A stretch of 64,000 nt of DNA from the NCBI RefSeq assembly GCF_938045625.1, contig NZ_CALIAV010000099.1, forward strand, positions 1 through 64,000, written 5' to 3'. The notes under the pieces are model-generated. The model saw only the letters and a list, made by a program, of their open reading frames with translations, ran no database searches and was not told the origin of the DNA. Numbering within the stretch: position 1 is the stretch's first letter; each line of letters begins with the position of its first letter. Positions 56,196-64,000 of the stretch are shown here, in pieces. The DNA is from an uncultured Campylobacter sp. (GTDB lineage: Bacteria > Campylobacterota > Campylobacteria > Campylobacterales > Campylobacteraceae). A program made the position numbers and the translations under genes.

Positions 56196-56345
56196 ATGAG
56201 TGAAGAATTTGACTACGAAGAGGAAGATTTGGAGGAAGAGTACTCCGAATTTGACGACGAAAGATCCGAGAAGTACAGCTATAACTACGATGAAAACGAC
56301 TACGAATACGGCGACGAAGACGAAGAGGATAGCTACGAGATGTGA
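56196..56345 (+). CDS. very acidic 49-residue protein, undescribed
   Basis: Begins 16 bp after the MscS stop with an excellent ribosome-binding site (AAAGGAGAGAAAATG). The product opens MSEEFDYEEEDLEEEYSEFD and ends GDEDEEDSYEM: roughly half Asp/Glu, ten Tyr or so, no Cys, no signal or membrane segment, so soluble, highly charged and probably disordered. Spacing puts it in the carbonic anhydrase-MscS operon. It could bind cations or basic partners. I know of no family for it. Confidence 0.8.
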   Translation: MSEEFDYEEEDLEEEYSEFDDERSEKYSYNYDENDYEYGDEDEEDSYEM

Positions 56346-56522
56346 TTTGCGCTCAAATTCGGCTTTGCGGGGTAAATTTGCCGACGGGCCGAATTTGGAG
56401 CGTTTAAATTTAGCTTTTACGGGTAAATTCGGCGCGTGGTTTTCAGCTGATTTTGAGCCGAATTTGAACTAATATACGAATTCGTCTTTTTTTAATTATC
56501 CCGGCAACCACCACCTTCCAAT

Positions 56523-57650
56523 TTACGCATTTATATCTAGCTTTCGGATTTTATTTAGAGCTTCTAAAAGCTTGGTTACGTCCGTCCCTTTTTCTTGTTC
56601 GGCTTTGATAAATTTCTCGAAAAATTCGCGCTTTATATCCTTATAAACATAGGTTTGGCTTTTACTAGTAGCGTGGATAGGTTTAAATTTCTTTTCTTTT
56701 GCGGCGTCTGCTTGCGCTTCCTCTTTGGCCGTTTCCTCAAAGTCGCTCTTTTTTAGCGCGATTTTTTGCAATGCGTCTCCGATGCTTTCGCCGTTTTTAA
56801 ATAGGCCTTTTAGGAATTTAAAAAACTCTTTTTTACTCTCTTCGTCCGCGTAGCTCACGCGAGTTTCGAGATCTTGCCCAAGAAGCGTTATGCGCTCTTT
56901 TGCGGGCGTTTGGTCGAAATTTAGCGCGCCGTTTTTGAGCGAGATTTTTACGTTTGCGTATTCGCCTAGGATTTTATTTGCCGCGTACTCGAGCCATTTA
57001 TCTTTAAATTCCTCCTCGCTCATATCTGAATCCAGCAGCTTTGAGGCCTTGGCGTCCATTATCAGGCCGCTGCCGCTACGCATGCCAAGCCCTGTGCCAA
57101 ACCCTCCCAGATCCACGTTAAATTTACTCAAAAACTTATCCACGCTAAAGACGTCCTGCCTAAATATATCGGATGGATCGCCCGCGTGCGCGATCAGAGC
57201 TTGCGTGCTATCTACGAAGCTTTTTAGCTCGGCGGCTTTTTCTTTGTCGGTACTCGGATCAAGCCCGTTTAATTTGCCCCAAATGCTGATTTTATCGTCT
57301 CTCGTGTAGCCGCTTAGAGAAAATATCCTCCTTGCAAATACCGGTTCTTCAGGCTTTAGCCCGAGCTCCTTACGCCAATCATCCACAACCTTTTCAAACC
57401 CCATTTTTACGCCCAGCCACATGCTTAAATTTTTACCCGTTAGCTTCTCAGGACCAACCTTATCCGCCCAAATTTTTAGTTGGTCGTAGTCTAATTCGCT
57501 TGGATTTACCGTATCGTAATTAATCTGTGCCGTCAAATTTGACATCAAATTCGCCACTTCTTTTTCCTCGCGCGCTTTTAAATTTTGCCCGCGAGCGCCG
57601 CTAAAATCGAAATTTGCATTTGCGTTAAATCCGTTTACGCCGCTTATCAT
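56523..57650 (-). CDS. protein of unknown function, possible exported or flagella-linked protein
   Basis: 375 residues, no signal peptide or membrane segment. The N-terminus (MISGVNGFNANANFDFSGAR) is small, polar and Asn-rich like flagellar export substrates. The middle is helical with a Gly-rich loop (DLGGFGTGLGMRSGSG, near 180-195), and the tail is Lys/Glu-rich helix. No domain recognised. A single gene with AAATTT-rich flanks. Export by the flagellar system is a guess from the N-terminus only. Confidence 0.8.
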   Translation of the reverse strand: MISGVNGFNANANFDFSGARGQNLKAREEKEVANLMSNLTAQINYDTVNPSELDYDQLKIWADKVGPEKLTGKNLSMWLGVKMGFEKVVDDWRKELGLKPEEPVFARRIFSLSGYTRDDKISIWGKLNGLDPSTDKEKAAELKSFVDSTQALIAHAGDPSDIFRQDVFSVDKFLSKFNVDLGGFGTGLGMRSGSGLIMDAKASKLLDSDMSEEEFKDKWLEYAANKILGEYANVKISLKNGALNFDQTPAKERITLLGQDLETRVSYADEESKKEFFKFLKGLFKNGESIGDALQKIALKKSDFEETAKEEAQADAAKEKKFKPIHATSKSQTYVYKDIKREFFEKFIKAEQEKGTDVTKLLEALNKIRKLDINA

Positions 57651-57825
57651 CTAAAATCCTTTTAAAATTTGGCTTTTTAACGATATCGGCAAAATTTGAG
57701 GAAAATTTAGAGTAAAAGATAAGAAGTGGTATCAAATTTATGGTCGGCCGTCAAGGCGCATAGATGCTGACGAGCCGCCGTAAATTCGTGCCGCATCGCT
57801 ACCGACCGGCAAACGCTAGCAAAAT

Positions 57826-59091
57826 TTATTTTTGCTCAAAGTCTTCCCAGGGATTTATGCAGTAGGTACCGCGGCCCGCGTGTTTAGCCCTATAAAGAGC
57901 ATCGTCGGCGCGCTGAAGCAGCAGGTCAAACGAGCCGTGTCCGATCTGGCCTTCTGCGATACCCGCGCTCACGGATAGTCCGTTAAATAGCGGATTTTCT
58001 TGACAAATTTTAAAAAATCGGTTGATCAAAATTTGTACGCGGGGCGCTATGCTTTGCATGTTCGCGCCGTCGGTAAATATCGAGATAAACTCGTCCCCGC
58101 CTATGCGTACATTCATAGCGTCGTTAAAAATCTCCTTTATCAGCTCCGCGATCGCGACCAGAGCTTTATCGCCAGCCTGATGCCCATGCTCGTCGTTTAC
58201 CTGCTTGAAGCGGTCTAAATCCATATAAAGTATGCTCATATGCGTGGTTTTTAGCTTGTCTAAAAATGCGTCCAGCTGGTTGCGGTTAGCTAGCCCAGTG
58301 AGCTGGTCGTAGTGGGCTAGATGTTCGATATTTTGTAGATACTCGTACTCTTTCGTCACGTCGCGAGCGATGCCTACGGTACCGATGATCGTCTCGCCGT
58401 CAAATATCGGCGTTTTATACGTTTTTAGCTTGCTTAGGTTGCCGTCTGCTTTCATCACCTCTTCGTCCAGCAGGCAGGTTTTACGCGCGGCTACGACGTC
58501 GTCCTCGGTCTGGACGCAGACGTAGCCCGTTTGCTCGTATATCTCTTTTGGGATATTCCAGATATAGTAGTGATCTTTACCGCGAACGTCGTCTTTTTGC
58601 TTATCTACGACCTCGCAAAAGGCGTCGTTTACCTCTAAGTGCAGCCCGTCCATATCCTTAAACCATATCATATCGGGAGACGAGTTTATCAGCGTTTGTA
58701 GCCAAGTTTTTTGCAGCCACGCCTCTTTTCGCTCGGCGATCAAATTTAGCGCTTTTTCAAAGTAAAAATCGTCTAAATTCGCGCTTTCAAGCCAAATTTC
58801 ATCGGCGATTTGTTTTTGTTCGCCGGTTATCTTGTCCGCATCCCTCGCGTAAATAGCTAAAAAGCCGTTTTCGCCGATACGGTTTTTTAGCTCGGTTAAA
58901 TTTAACCCGCAATCTTCGCTTGCGATGATTAGATACTGGTGCTCGTCTGGGATGGGCACAGGGATGTCGCAGGCGCTTTTTATGAGCTCGAATTTATGCT
59001 CAAAGCGCGGTTTGGGCGATATTTTGTTGTATTGTTCAAATTTATTTTTTATATCTTGGGTTAAACAAATATGCAGTTTGACGCGGTACAT
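57826..59091 (-). CDS. PAS-GGDEF diguanylate cyclase
   Basis: 421 residues. An N-terminal region of about 130 residues looks like a receiver-like or sensor fold, a PAS domain follows (LINSSPDMIWFKDMDGLHLEVND, in part, near 135-155), then a full GGDEF domain: DQLTGLANRN, LYMDLDRFKQVNDEHGH and VRIGGDEF with intact active site. No inhibitory RxxD is obvious. Should make cyclic di-GMP in response to a cytosolic signal. Monocistronic; TATAGT lies upstream. Confidence 0.94.
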   Translation of the reverse strand: MYRVKLHICLTQDIKNKFEQYNKISPKPRFEHKFELIKSACDIPVPIPDEHQYLIIASEDCGLNLTELKNRIGENGFLAIYARDADKITGEQKQIADEIWLESANLDDFYFEKALNLIAERKEAWLQKTWLQTLINSSPDMIWFKDMDGLHLEVNDAFCEVVDKQKDDVRGKDHYYIWNIPKEIYEQTGYVCVQTEDDVVAARKTCLLDEEVMKADGNLSKLKTYKTPIFDGETIIGTVGIARDVTKEYEYLQNIEHLAHYDQLTGLANRNQLDAFLDKLKTTHMSILYMDLDRFKQVNDEHGHQAGDKALVAIAELIKEIFNDAMNVRIGGDEFISIFTDGANMQSIAPRVQILINRFFKICQENPLFNGLSVSAGIAEGQIGHGSFDLLLQRADDALYRAKHAGRGTYCINPWEDFEQK

Positions 59092-59374
59092 GATTTCCCC
59101 CTTTTTGTTTTTCGACTATAGTACAGCAGATCAGCTTTAAAGCGGCTTTTGGGCGGATATGGGTATGAAATCAAATTTATAAATTTTTACGGTTAAATTT
59201 GGGGGCAAATTTTATGAAAAGAAAGTGGCGGACTTTGCTAAATTTATAAAATTTGACAAAGCCGGCCGTAACCATAAAAACATCAAGAAATTAAGCCTGA
59301 ACGAATCGCATAATTTACGGACCAACCGCCGAGCCGTATAAGCCCGCGCGGCGCCGTAAATTTGCAAATTTAAA

Positions 59375-60658
59375 TCAGCCTCCGTACATCAGCCTCGGTA
59401 GCCAAAGCGAGATTTCCGGGATGTATGTCACCAGGATGAGTCCGACAAATAGCGTCAAAGTCCACGGCAAGCACGCTACGATAACGTCTTTTAGATTCAT
59501 ACCCGTTAGGCCGCTAGCGACGAATAAATTTAACCCGACCGGCGGTGTGATCATGCCGATTTCCATATTCACGATGAGCAGGATACCAAAGTGCACCGGA
59601 TCCACGCCTAGTGCAGTCGCGATCGGTAGCAGTAGCGGCACCATGATCATCACGACCGATGATGGCTCCATAAACTGTCCCATGATGAAAAGCAGGACGT
59701 TTACGATGATTAAAAAGCCAATCTTGCCGATATTTGCGGCTAGGATGCTATCTGCTATCGTTTGCGGAATGTTTTCGCTAGTTAGCAGATACGCAAACAC
59801 GACCGCGTTTGCGATGATGAAAAATATCATCGCCGTCGTGATAGCAGACTCCAGGCAGATGTCCCACAGGTCTTTAAATTTGATATCTTTATAAACAAAT
59901 AGCGAAATAATCAGCGCATATATAGCGCTCGCCGCCGCAGCCTCTGTCGGTGTAAAAATGCCGCCGTAGATACCGCCGATAACGACTACTACGATTAGCA
60001 GCGCCCAAAACGCCTTGCCGAATTTTTTTACTCGCTCGCTCCAAGGCTCTGGCGTAGTAGCTTTAAATCCGAGTTTTTTCGCTCCGATATAAGTCTGAAG
60101 TATCATCATGCCGCCTAGCATTAGCCCCGGTACCACGCCCGCCATAAATAGCTGCGCGATACTGACCTCGGCCGTCACGCCGTAAACGATCATAACGACC
60201 GAAGGCGGGATGAGGATGCCTAGAGAGCCCGCGGTTGTAATGCCGCCCACGGCGTATTCTTTCGGATAGCCTGCTTCTTTAATCGCGACAAACATGATGG
60301 AACCTATCGCTACGACCGTAGCGGGCGAGCTGCCTGAAACCGCGGCAAATATAACGCACGCAAATATCGCGCTCATCGGCAGGCCGCCCGGTAGGTGTCC
60401 AACCATGGATTTAGCAAAATCTATAATGCGTCTAGCAGAGCCGCCCTTGCTCAGTAAATTTCCGGCTAAGATAAACATCGGGATCGCCATAAGGGCAAAT
60501 TTATTGATACCGTCAAAGATGAGCTGAGGTATCGTTGCGACGTCAAGATCCGTGAAAAAGAGCATCGTGATAACCGTACTAGCTCCAAGCGAAACGGCGA
60601 CGGGAACGCCTATTAACATGAGGCCAAACAGCGAGATAAACAAAAATGCGATGGTCAT
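59375..60658 (-). CDS. dctM: TRAP transporter large permease DctM
   Basis: 427 residues, about 12 membrane segments. The ion-coupled channel of a TRAP transporter. Typical DctM features: LIGVPVAVSLGAS near the start, KGGSARRIIDFAKSMVGHLPGGL and ITTAGSLGILIPPSVVMIVYG, quoted in part. Last gene of the leftward dctP-dctQ-dctM unit, 9 bp after dctQ. Confidence 0.95.
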   Translation of the reverse strand: MTIAFLFISLFGLMLIGVPVAVSLGASTVITMLFFTDLDVATIPQLIFDGINKFALMAIPMFILAGNLLSKGGSARRIIDFAKSMVGHLPGGLPMSAIFACVIFAAVSGSSPATVVAIGSIMFVAIKEAGYPKEYAVGGITTAGSLGILIPPSVVMIVYGVTAEVSIAQLFMAGVVPGLMLGGMMILQTYIGAKKLGFKATTPEPWSERVKKFGKAFWALLIVVVVIGGIYGGIFTPTEAAAASAIYALIISLFVYKDIKFKDLWDICLESAITTAMIFFIIANAVVFAYLLTSENIPQTIADSILAANIGKIGFLIIVNVLLFIMGQFMEPSSVVMIMVPLLLPIATALGVDPVHFGILLIVNMEIGMITPPVGLNLFVASGLTGMNLKDVIVACLPWTLTLFVGLILVTYIPEISLWLPRLMYGG

Positions 60659-60667
60659 AGGCTCTCC

Positions 60668-61210
60668 TTAGCTTTTCTTGACCGAGTCGCGTATCATCTC
60701 GGCTTCGTTATTTACGATGACTTTATCCGAAGGCGTCATAGCGATCTGGTAAATTTTCTCTCCGGCGCGGTAGCTGGCACCCAAAAACGCTATCGGAAGC
60801 ACCAGCATAGGTATCCACTGCGGCACGCCTAGATCCACGCTCATAAAATCAAGCTCGATTATCACCTGTAGATACTGCACGCTATAAACTACTATAAACA
60901 TCAAAAATGCCGTCGTTAGTATATTTGCAAAGATGAGATAGGCCTTTGCGACGATGGGCGGAAATCTCTCGATCAAAATCGTAACCGAGATATGTATGCC
61001 TTTTCTAAAGCCGTATGCTGCGGCAAAAAACGCCGACCAGATAAAAAGGTAGTTAGTTAGCTCGCCGGCCCACGACCAGCCAGTGTTAAAGCAATACCTC
61101 ATCACGACGTTAACAAAGGCTAGCAGCGTGCCTGCGGCGATGCCTAGCACCGCTACGGTTTTGTTTACCGAGGCGATGCCGACATCTAAAATCTCAAAAA
61201 ATTTACCCAT
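60668..61210 (-). CDS. dctQ: TRAP transporter small permease DctQ
   Basis: 180 residues with four membrane helices. MRYCFNTGWSWAGELTNYLFIW and AAAYGFRKGIHISVTIL, quoted in part, match the DctQ family. Six bases after dctP. Confidence 0.93.
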   Translation of the reverse strand: MGKFFEILDVGIASVNKTVAVLGIAAGTLLAFVNVVMRYCFNTGWSWAGELTNYLFIWSAFFAAAYGFRKGIHISVTILIERFPPIVAKAYLIFANILTTAFLMFIVVYSVQYLQVIIELDFMSVDLGVPQWIPMLVLPIAFLGASYRAGEKIYQIAMTPSDKVIVNNEAEMIRDSVKKS

Positions 61211-61216
61211 AAAGTC

Positions 61217-62215
61217 CTACTTCGTATTTATCGTTTTTTCTACTAGGTCTTGACCGATTACGTTGTAGAAGTTCGGATAAATCGGCTTCATAGCCTCTGC
61301 CCATTTACCCTTTTGATCGGCATTTAGCTCGATGATCTCAAGCTTTTTGCTCTCGCTTGCGAATTTTTTAAGCTCGCTTAAAATATGCTCTTCTTCCTTA
61401 GCCGTCTCTTCGCGTTCGAACGCCGTAGCTTCTTTTAGAGCTTGCGTTACGTGAGCCTTCATATCATCAGGCAAACCTTTCCAAAATTTCTCGCTCATAA
61501 CGACTAAATATCCCAAATATCCGTGACCAGAGAGCGTTAGAGAGCTTTGAGCCTCGTAAAATTTGGAGTTGTAGAAGTTTGACAGCGGATTTTCGGTCGC
61601 ATCGACTACGCCTTGTTGAAGGGCTGGATAAACCTCCGAAAAAGGCAATACTTGCGGGTTGCCGCCGACTACTTTGATCTGCTCTTCAAGTACTTTTGAG
61701 CTTTGGATGCGGAATTTTTGTCCTTTAGCGTCCGCAGGCTCTACGATAGGCTTTTTGCTAGAGCTAAAGTGTTTAAATCCTGCGTCCCAAAAATCAAGCG
61801 CGATGAAGCCTTTTTTAGCGATCATATCTTTTAGAGCTTGTCCGACTTCGCCGTCTTGAACAGCGTAAAGATGGGCGTTGTCTCTAAAGATAAACGGCAG
61901 GTCAAATAGCTGAAACTGCGGAACTATCGGCGTAAATTTAGAAAAACTAGGCGCGGCCATCTGTACGTTGCCAAGCTTTAGCGCTCCAAAAACTCTATCG
62001 TCGTCCATTAGCGATGCGGCCGGATATACCTCGACCTTAATCGCTCCGCCGCTAAGCTCGCCGACACGTTTAGCAAAAAAATCGGCAGCCTTGCCTTTTG
62101 GCGTAGAGGCGGCCACGACGTGGGCGAATTTGATCGTGTATGTTTTACCTGCGGCAAATGCGCTGCCCGCAAGCGCGCAAGAAAGAAGCAGTGCGGAAAG
62201 TAACTTAATTTTCAT
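61217..62215 (-). CDS. dctP: TRAP transporter substrate-binding protein DctP
   Basis: 332 residues. Signal peptide MKIKLLSALLLSCALAGSAFA. Family motifs: IKFAHVVAASTPKGKAADFF, AASLMDDDRVFGALKLG and QKFRIQSSKVLEEQIKVVGG with the carboxylate-binding arginine. Likely substrates are C4-dicarboxylates (succinate, fumarate, malate), important carbon and electron sources for Campylobacter; the exact ligand is not proven. First gene of the unit. Confidence 0.95.
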   Translation of the reverse strand: MKIKLLSALLLSCALAGSAFAAGKTYTIKFAHVVAASTPKGKAADFFAKRVGELSGGAIKVEVYPAASLMDDDRVFGALKLGNVQMAAPSFSKFTPIVPQFQLFDLPFIFRDNAHLYAVQDGEVGQALKDMIAKKGFIALDFWDAGFKHFSSSKKPIVEPADAKGQKFRIQSSKVLEEQIKVVGGNPQVLPFSEVYPALQQGVVDATENPLSNFYNSKFYEAQSSLTLSGHGYLGYLVVMSEKFWKGLPDDMKAHVTQALKEATAFEREETAKEEEHILSELKKFASESKKLEIIELNADQKGKWAEAMKPIYPNFYNVIGQDLVEKTINTK

Positions 62216-62237
62216 CTGTGATCCTTTTTAAAAGATT

Positions 62238-62263
62238 AGCTAATTCAGCTAGGTGCAATTATA
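62238..62263 (-). promoter_or_regulatory. dctPQM promoter with a dyad
   Basis: TATAAT reads leftward at 62263-62258. Between it and the dctP start is AGCTGAATTAGCT, an imperfect dyad in the position of an operator. The regulator is unknown; no two-component dct genes are in the window. Confidence 0.45.
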
Positions 62264-62535
62264 ATTCATAAAAAAGCGGCTGCGTGAAAATGTTTCGACT
62301 TTTTGCAATAAATTTCAAATTTATGTGTAAATATGTAACACTATCTCAAATTTGACCGTCAAATTTGAGAGCAGGCCAAAGTAAAATATAAGACCAAAAA
62401 GACTAAATGTTACGAAAATACACATTATTTTTATCAAATTTGATCTTTTCGTGCGGCGAGACGAGTCAAATTTGATAAAATGGAAGCATCGGCGCGTTTG
62501 TTTGCGCGTTAATAAATTAATTACTATTTTATTGC

Positions 62536-62541
62536 TATAAT
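62536..62541 (+). promoter_or_regulatory. sodB promoter
   Basis: TATAAT with TGC upstream, 30 bp before the ATG. The A/T-rich stretch in front (AATAAATTAATTACTATTTT) might hold a Fur- or PerR-type box, but no clean match was seen. Confidence 0.65.
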
Positions 62542-62571
62542 ACGGATAAAATTTATTACAAAGGAAAAATT

Positions 62572-63222
62572 ATGTTTGAACTTAGAAAACTGCCTTTCGA
62601 TCCGAAAGCAAACGCCGTCGTAAGCGAGGAAACCTGTAATTACCACCACGGCAAACACCACCAAGCCTATGTCAATAACCTAAATAATTTGATAAAAGGT
62701 ACCGAGTTTGAGGGCGCTAGCCTCTTTGATATCTTGGTAAAAAGCTCGGGCGGCGTGTTTAACAACGCGGCTCAGGTTTATAACCACGACTTTTACTGGG
62801 ACTGCATCGCGAAAAAAAGCCAAATGAGCGACGAGCTAAAAGCTCGCTTGGAAAAAGATATTCCAAATTTTAAAGAGGAGTTTTTGAAAGCTGCGACTAC
62901 GCTTTTTGGCTCAGGCTGGGCATGGCTAGTTTACAATCCAAAAGAGGATAAACTACAAATCGTACAAACTAGCAACGCGCAAACTCCGGTAACGGACGGC
63001 CTGGTGCCGCTTCTAGTCGCGGACGTTTGGGAGCACGCATACTACGTAGATCACAGAAATGCGCGCCCTGCGTATTTGGAGAAGTTGTTTGAAAATATCA
63101 ACTGGGATTTTGTTTCGAGCGCTTACGAGTGGGCGTTAAAAGAGGGCCTTAACTCGGTTAAATTTTATATTACCGAGCTTCACGGCGGCGCTAAATCTTG
63201 CTGCGGTTGCGGCTGCCATTAA
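62572..63222 (+). CDS. sodB: iron superoxide dismutase with a Cys-rich tail
   Basis: 216 residues. Metal ligands H25 (YHHGKHHQAYVNNLN), H72 (YNHDFYW), D151 and H155 (DVWEHAYYVDHRNARP); the outer-sphere glycine/glutamine pattern (FGSGWAWLV) fits an iron enzyme. The fold should end near residue 200 (FYITELHGG); the extra tail ends KSCCGCGCH with four Cys and a final His in seven residues, a likely metal-binding site that most SodB proteins lack. Own promoter, and a long hairpin follows. Confidence 0.97.
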   Translation: MFELRKLPFDPKANAVVSEETCNYHHGKHHQAYVNNLNNLIKGTEFEGASLFDILVKSSGGVFNNAAQVYNHDFYWDCIAKKSQMSDELKARLEKDIPNFKEEFLKAATTLFGSGWAWLVYNPKEDKLQIVQTSNAQTPVTDGLVPLLVADVWEHAYYVDHRNARPAYLEKLFENINWDFVSSAYEWALKEGLNSVKFYITELHGGAKSCCGCGCH

Positions 63223-63308
63223 TGCCGAAAATTCGCCGATTTCGCGAGCTTTTTAAGGGCGGCGATAAATTTGCGGCGGCTTATTTTTTAAATAAGCGTA
63301 AGCCCGCG

Positions 63309-63354
63309 AGTAAACTTAGCCTTGAGCGAGGACTCCTTCTTGGCTAAGTTTACT
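63309..63354 (+). terminator. hairpin downstream of sodB
   Basis: 13-bp perfect inverted repeat (AGTAAACTTAGCC / GGCTAAGTTTACT) around a 20-nt loop. It lies 87 bp after sodB and just before the next promoter. The U tract is weak (TTATA), so it may protect mRNA rather than only terminate. Confidence 0.6.
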
Positions 63355-63374
63355 TTATATAAACTATTTTGAAG

Positions 63375-63380
63375 TAATAT
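63375..63380 (+). promoter_or_regulatory. promoter of the MliC-like lipoprotein gene
   Basis: TAATAT 30 bp before the ATG at 63411; AAAAAAGGACG is the ribosome-binding site. Confidence 0.5.
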
Positions 63381-63410
63381 TCGAGTCTCATTTCACAAAA
63401 AAGGACGAAA

Positions 63411-63776
63411 ATGAAGAAGTTTTTAGTTTCATCTTTGGCGGCTTTTGCTGCAGTTGCTATGCTTAGCGGTTGCCACGCGCACAAAAGCGAGAGCGCAAAC
63501 AAAGCTCAGATCACCAAATCAGAAGCTGAAGTTATTAAATTTACGGGCGTAAACGACCCGAAATACGTCGTTAGACTAAGCTCTACCGATAAATTTAACA
63601 CAGCCCTACTAGAAGACAGCAAAGGTCACAAAATCAACCTTAAAAACGCAGTCACTGCAAGCGGCGTAAGACTAGCGAACGACGATATCGGTACAGAGAT
63701 AACGTTTAAACGCGGCGAAGGTATCCTAAACCTTACAAAAGGCGGCGAGGATATTTTCTTAAGATACGACGAATAA
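63411..63776 (+). CDS. MliC-like lipoprotein, possible lysozyme inhibitor
   Basis: 121 residues. Lipoprotein signal peptide with lipobox LSGC (cysteine at residue 21). The C-terminal half (HKINLKNAVTASGVRLANDD, then ITFKRGEGILNL) matches the small beta-barrel of MliC/PliC, whose SASGARY-like loop inserts into the lysozyme active site; here the loop is TASGVRL. Anchored in the outer or inner membrane. The family match is moderate since the first half is unfamiliar and lacks the usual cysteines. Confidence 0.7.
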   Translation: MKKFLVSSLAAFAAVAMLSGCHAHKSESANKAQITKSEAEVIKFTGVNDPKYVVRLSSTDKFNTALLEDSKGHKINLKNAVTASGVRLANDDIGTEITFKRGEGILNLTKGGEDIFLRYDE

Positions 63777-63783
63777 AAACTTT

Positions 63784-63804
63784 CCCGCCGAATTTTACGG
63801 CGGG
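63784..63804 (+). terminator. terminator after the lipoprotein gene
   Basis: Stem CCCGCCG/CGGCGGG with a 7-nt loop (AATTTTA), 7 bp after the stop. The tail is ACTTTCTCTCC, pyrimidine-rich but not a pure U run. The remaining 200 bp to the window end hold nothing I can support. Confidence 0.7.
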
Positions 63805-64000
63805 ACTTTCTCTCCTTCAAATTTATCAAATTTAACTCCCGCAAAATCTCGCCAAATTTGAACTTTAGCTTGTTTTTCATCCTTCTTTTAAAATTGCTCT
63901 AATTGAATATCTATTATCAAAAATAGCTTTGTCTTAAAATTTAATAGCTCTTTATAAAATGCCCAAGTATACGCGATTTAAAAGCGATTTTAAACTTAAA

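Noticed and set aside
63626..63880. Minus-strand frame over the lipoprotein gene
   Set aside because: Antisense shadow that also crosses the terminator.
1..64000. rRNA genes, insertion sequences, prophage or a replication origin
   Set aside because: No rRNA-like sequence, no transposase with inverted ends, no phage structural genes and no cluster of DnaA boxes were recognised.

Overview
The window is a Campylobacter chromosome segment, most likely from the GC-richer oral group (C. showae / C. rectus-like). I infer this from gene order that matches C. jejuni neighbourhoods as I know them (the dnaG-rnhA-rnc-aroC block; the NFU-murE-YbaB-PDZ-ispA-tkt block; the pyrE-frr-secG-Bax inhibitor-carbonic anhydrase-MscS block), from the single S10-spc-alpha ribosomal cluster without rpmD, and from non-coding DNA saturated with the word AAATTT.

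Layout. 1-2336: distal end of a large CRISPR array (36 repeats seen, 35 spacers, 30-bp repeat, last repeat decayed; leader and cas genes would lie off the left edge). 2436-3032: a membrane-anchored winged-helix-like protein beside the array. 3563-9602: PP-loop tRNA-thiolation-type enzyme and dnaG on the minus strand, divergent from a TPR/zinc-ribbon protein, rnhA, rnc and aroC. 9714-13918: a frameshifted gene remnant, rnhB, a secreted protein, an AAA ATPase and a frameshifted cysteine-rich SEL1 gene behind a poly-G tract. 14068-28434: the S10-spc-alpha cluster (rpsJ to secY-map, infA, rpmJ to rplQ), interrupted between rpsH and rplF by 450 bp of AAATTT-rich DNA carrying a strong hairpin. 28491-42744: degraded AT-rich patch, then NFU, a helical protein, murE, panD, a flavodoxin-ferredoxin, YbaB, a PDZ protein, ispA, two tandem secreted paralogues, an unknown protein, tkt and uppP. 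42789-48952: accessory stretch with two related membrane proteins (one broken), tRNA-Ser(GGA), a frameshifted methyltransferase, thiD, a lone VirD4/TraG-type ATPase and an RDD protein. 49634-56345: pyrE, frr, a polysaccharide deacetylase, secG, a ThiD2-like domain protein, a Bax-inhibitor-type protein, then carbonic anhydrase, MscS channel and a tiny acidic protein. 56523-64000: an unknown protein, a PAS-GGDEF cyclase, a TRAP dicarboxylate transporter (dctPQM), sodB with a Cys-rich tail and an MliC-like lipoprotein.

Most genes are housekeeping. The unusual signals are the AAATTT word (a subset of RAATTY, the methylation motif tied to DNA uptake in C. jejuni), its apparent invasion of coding sequences (aroC, ispA, the PDZ gene), the split ribosomal cluster, the poly-G promoter tract, several one-base frameshifts, and small unrecognised proteins. 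I found no complete new multi-gene defence or metabolic system; the CRISPR locus is only partly inside the window.
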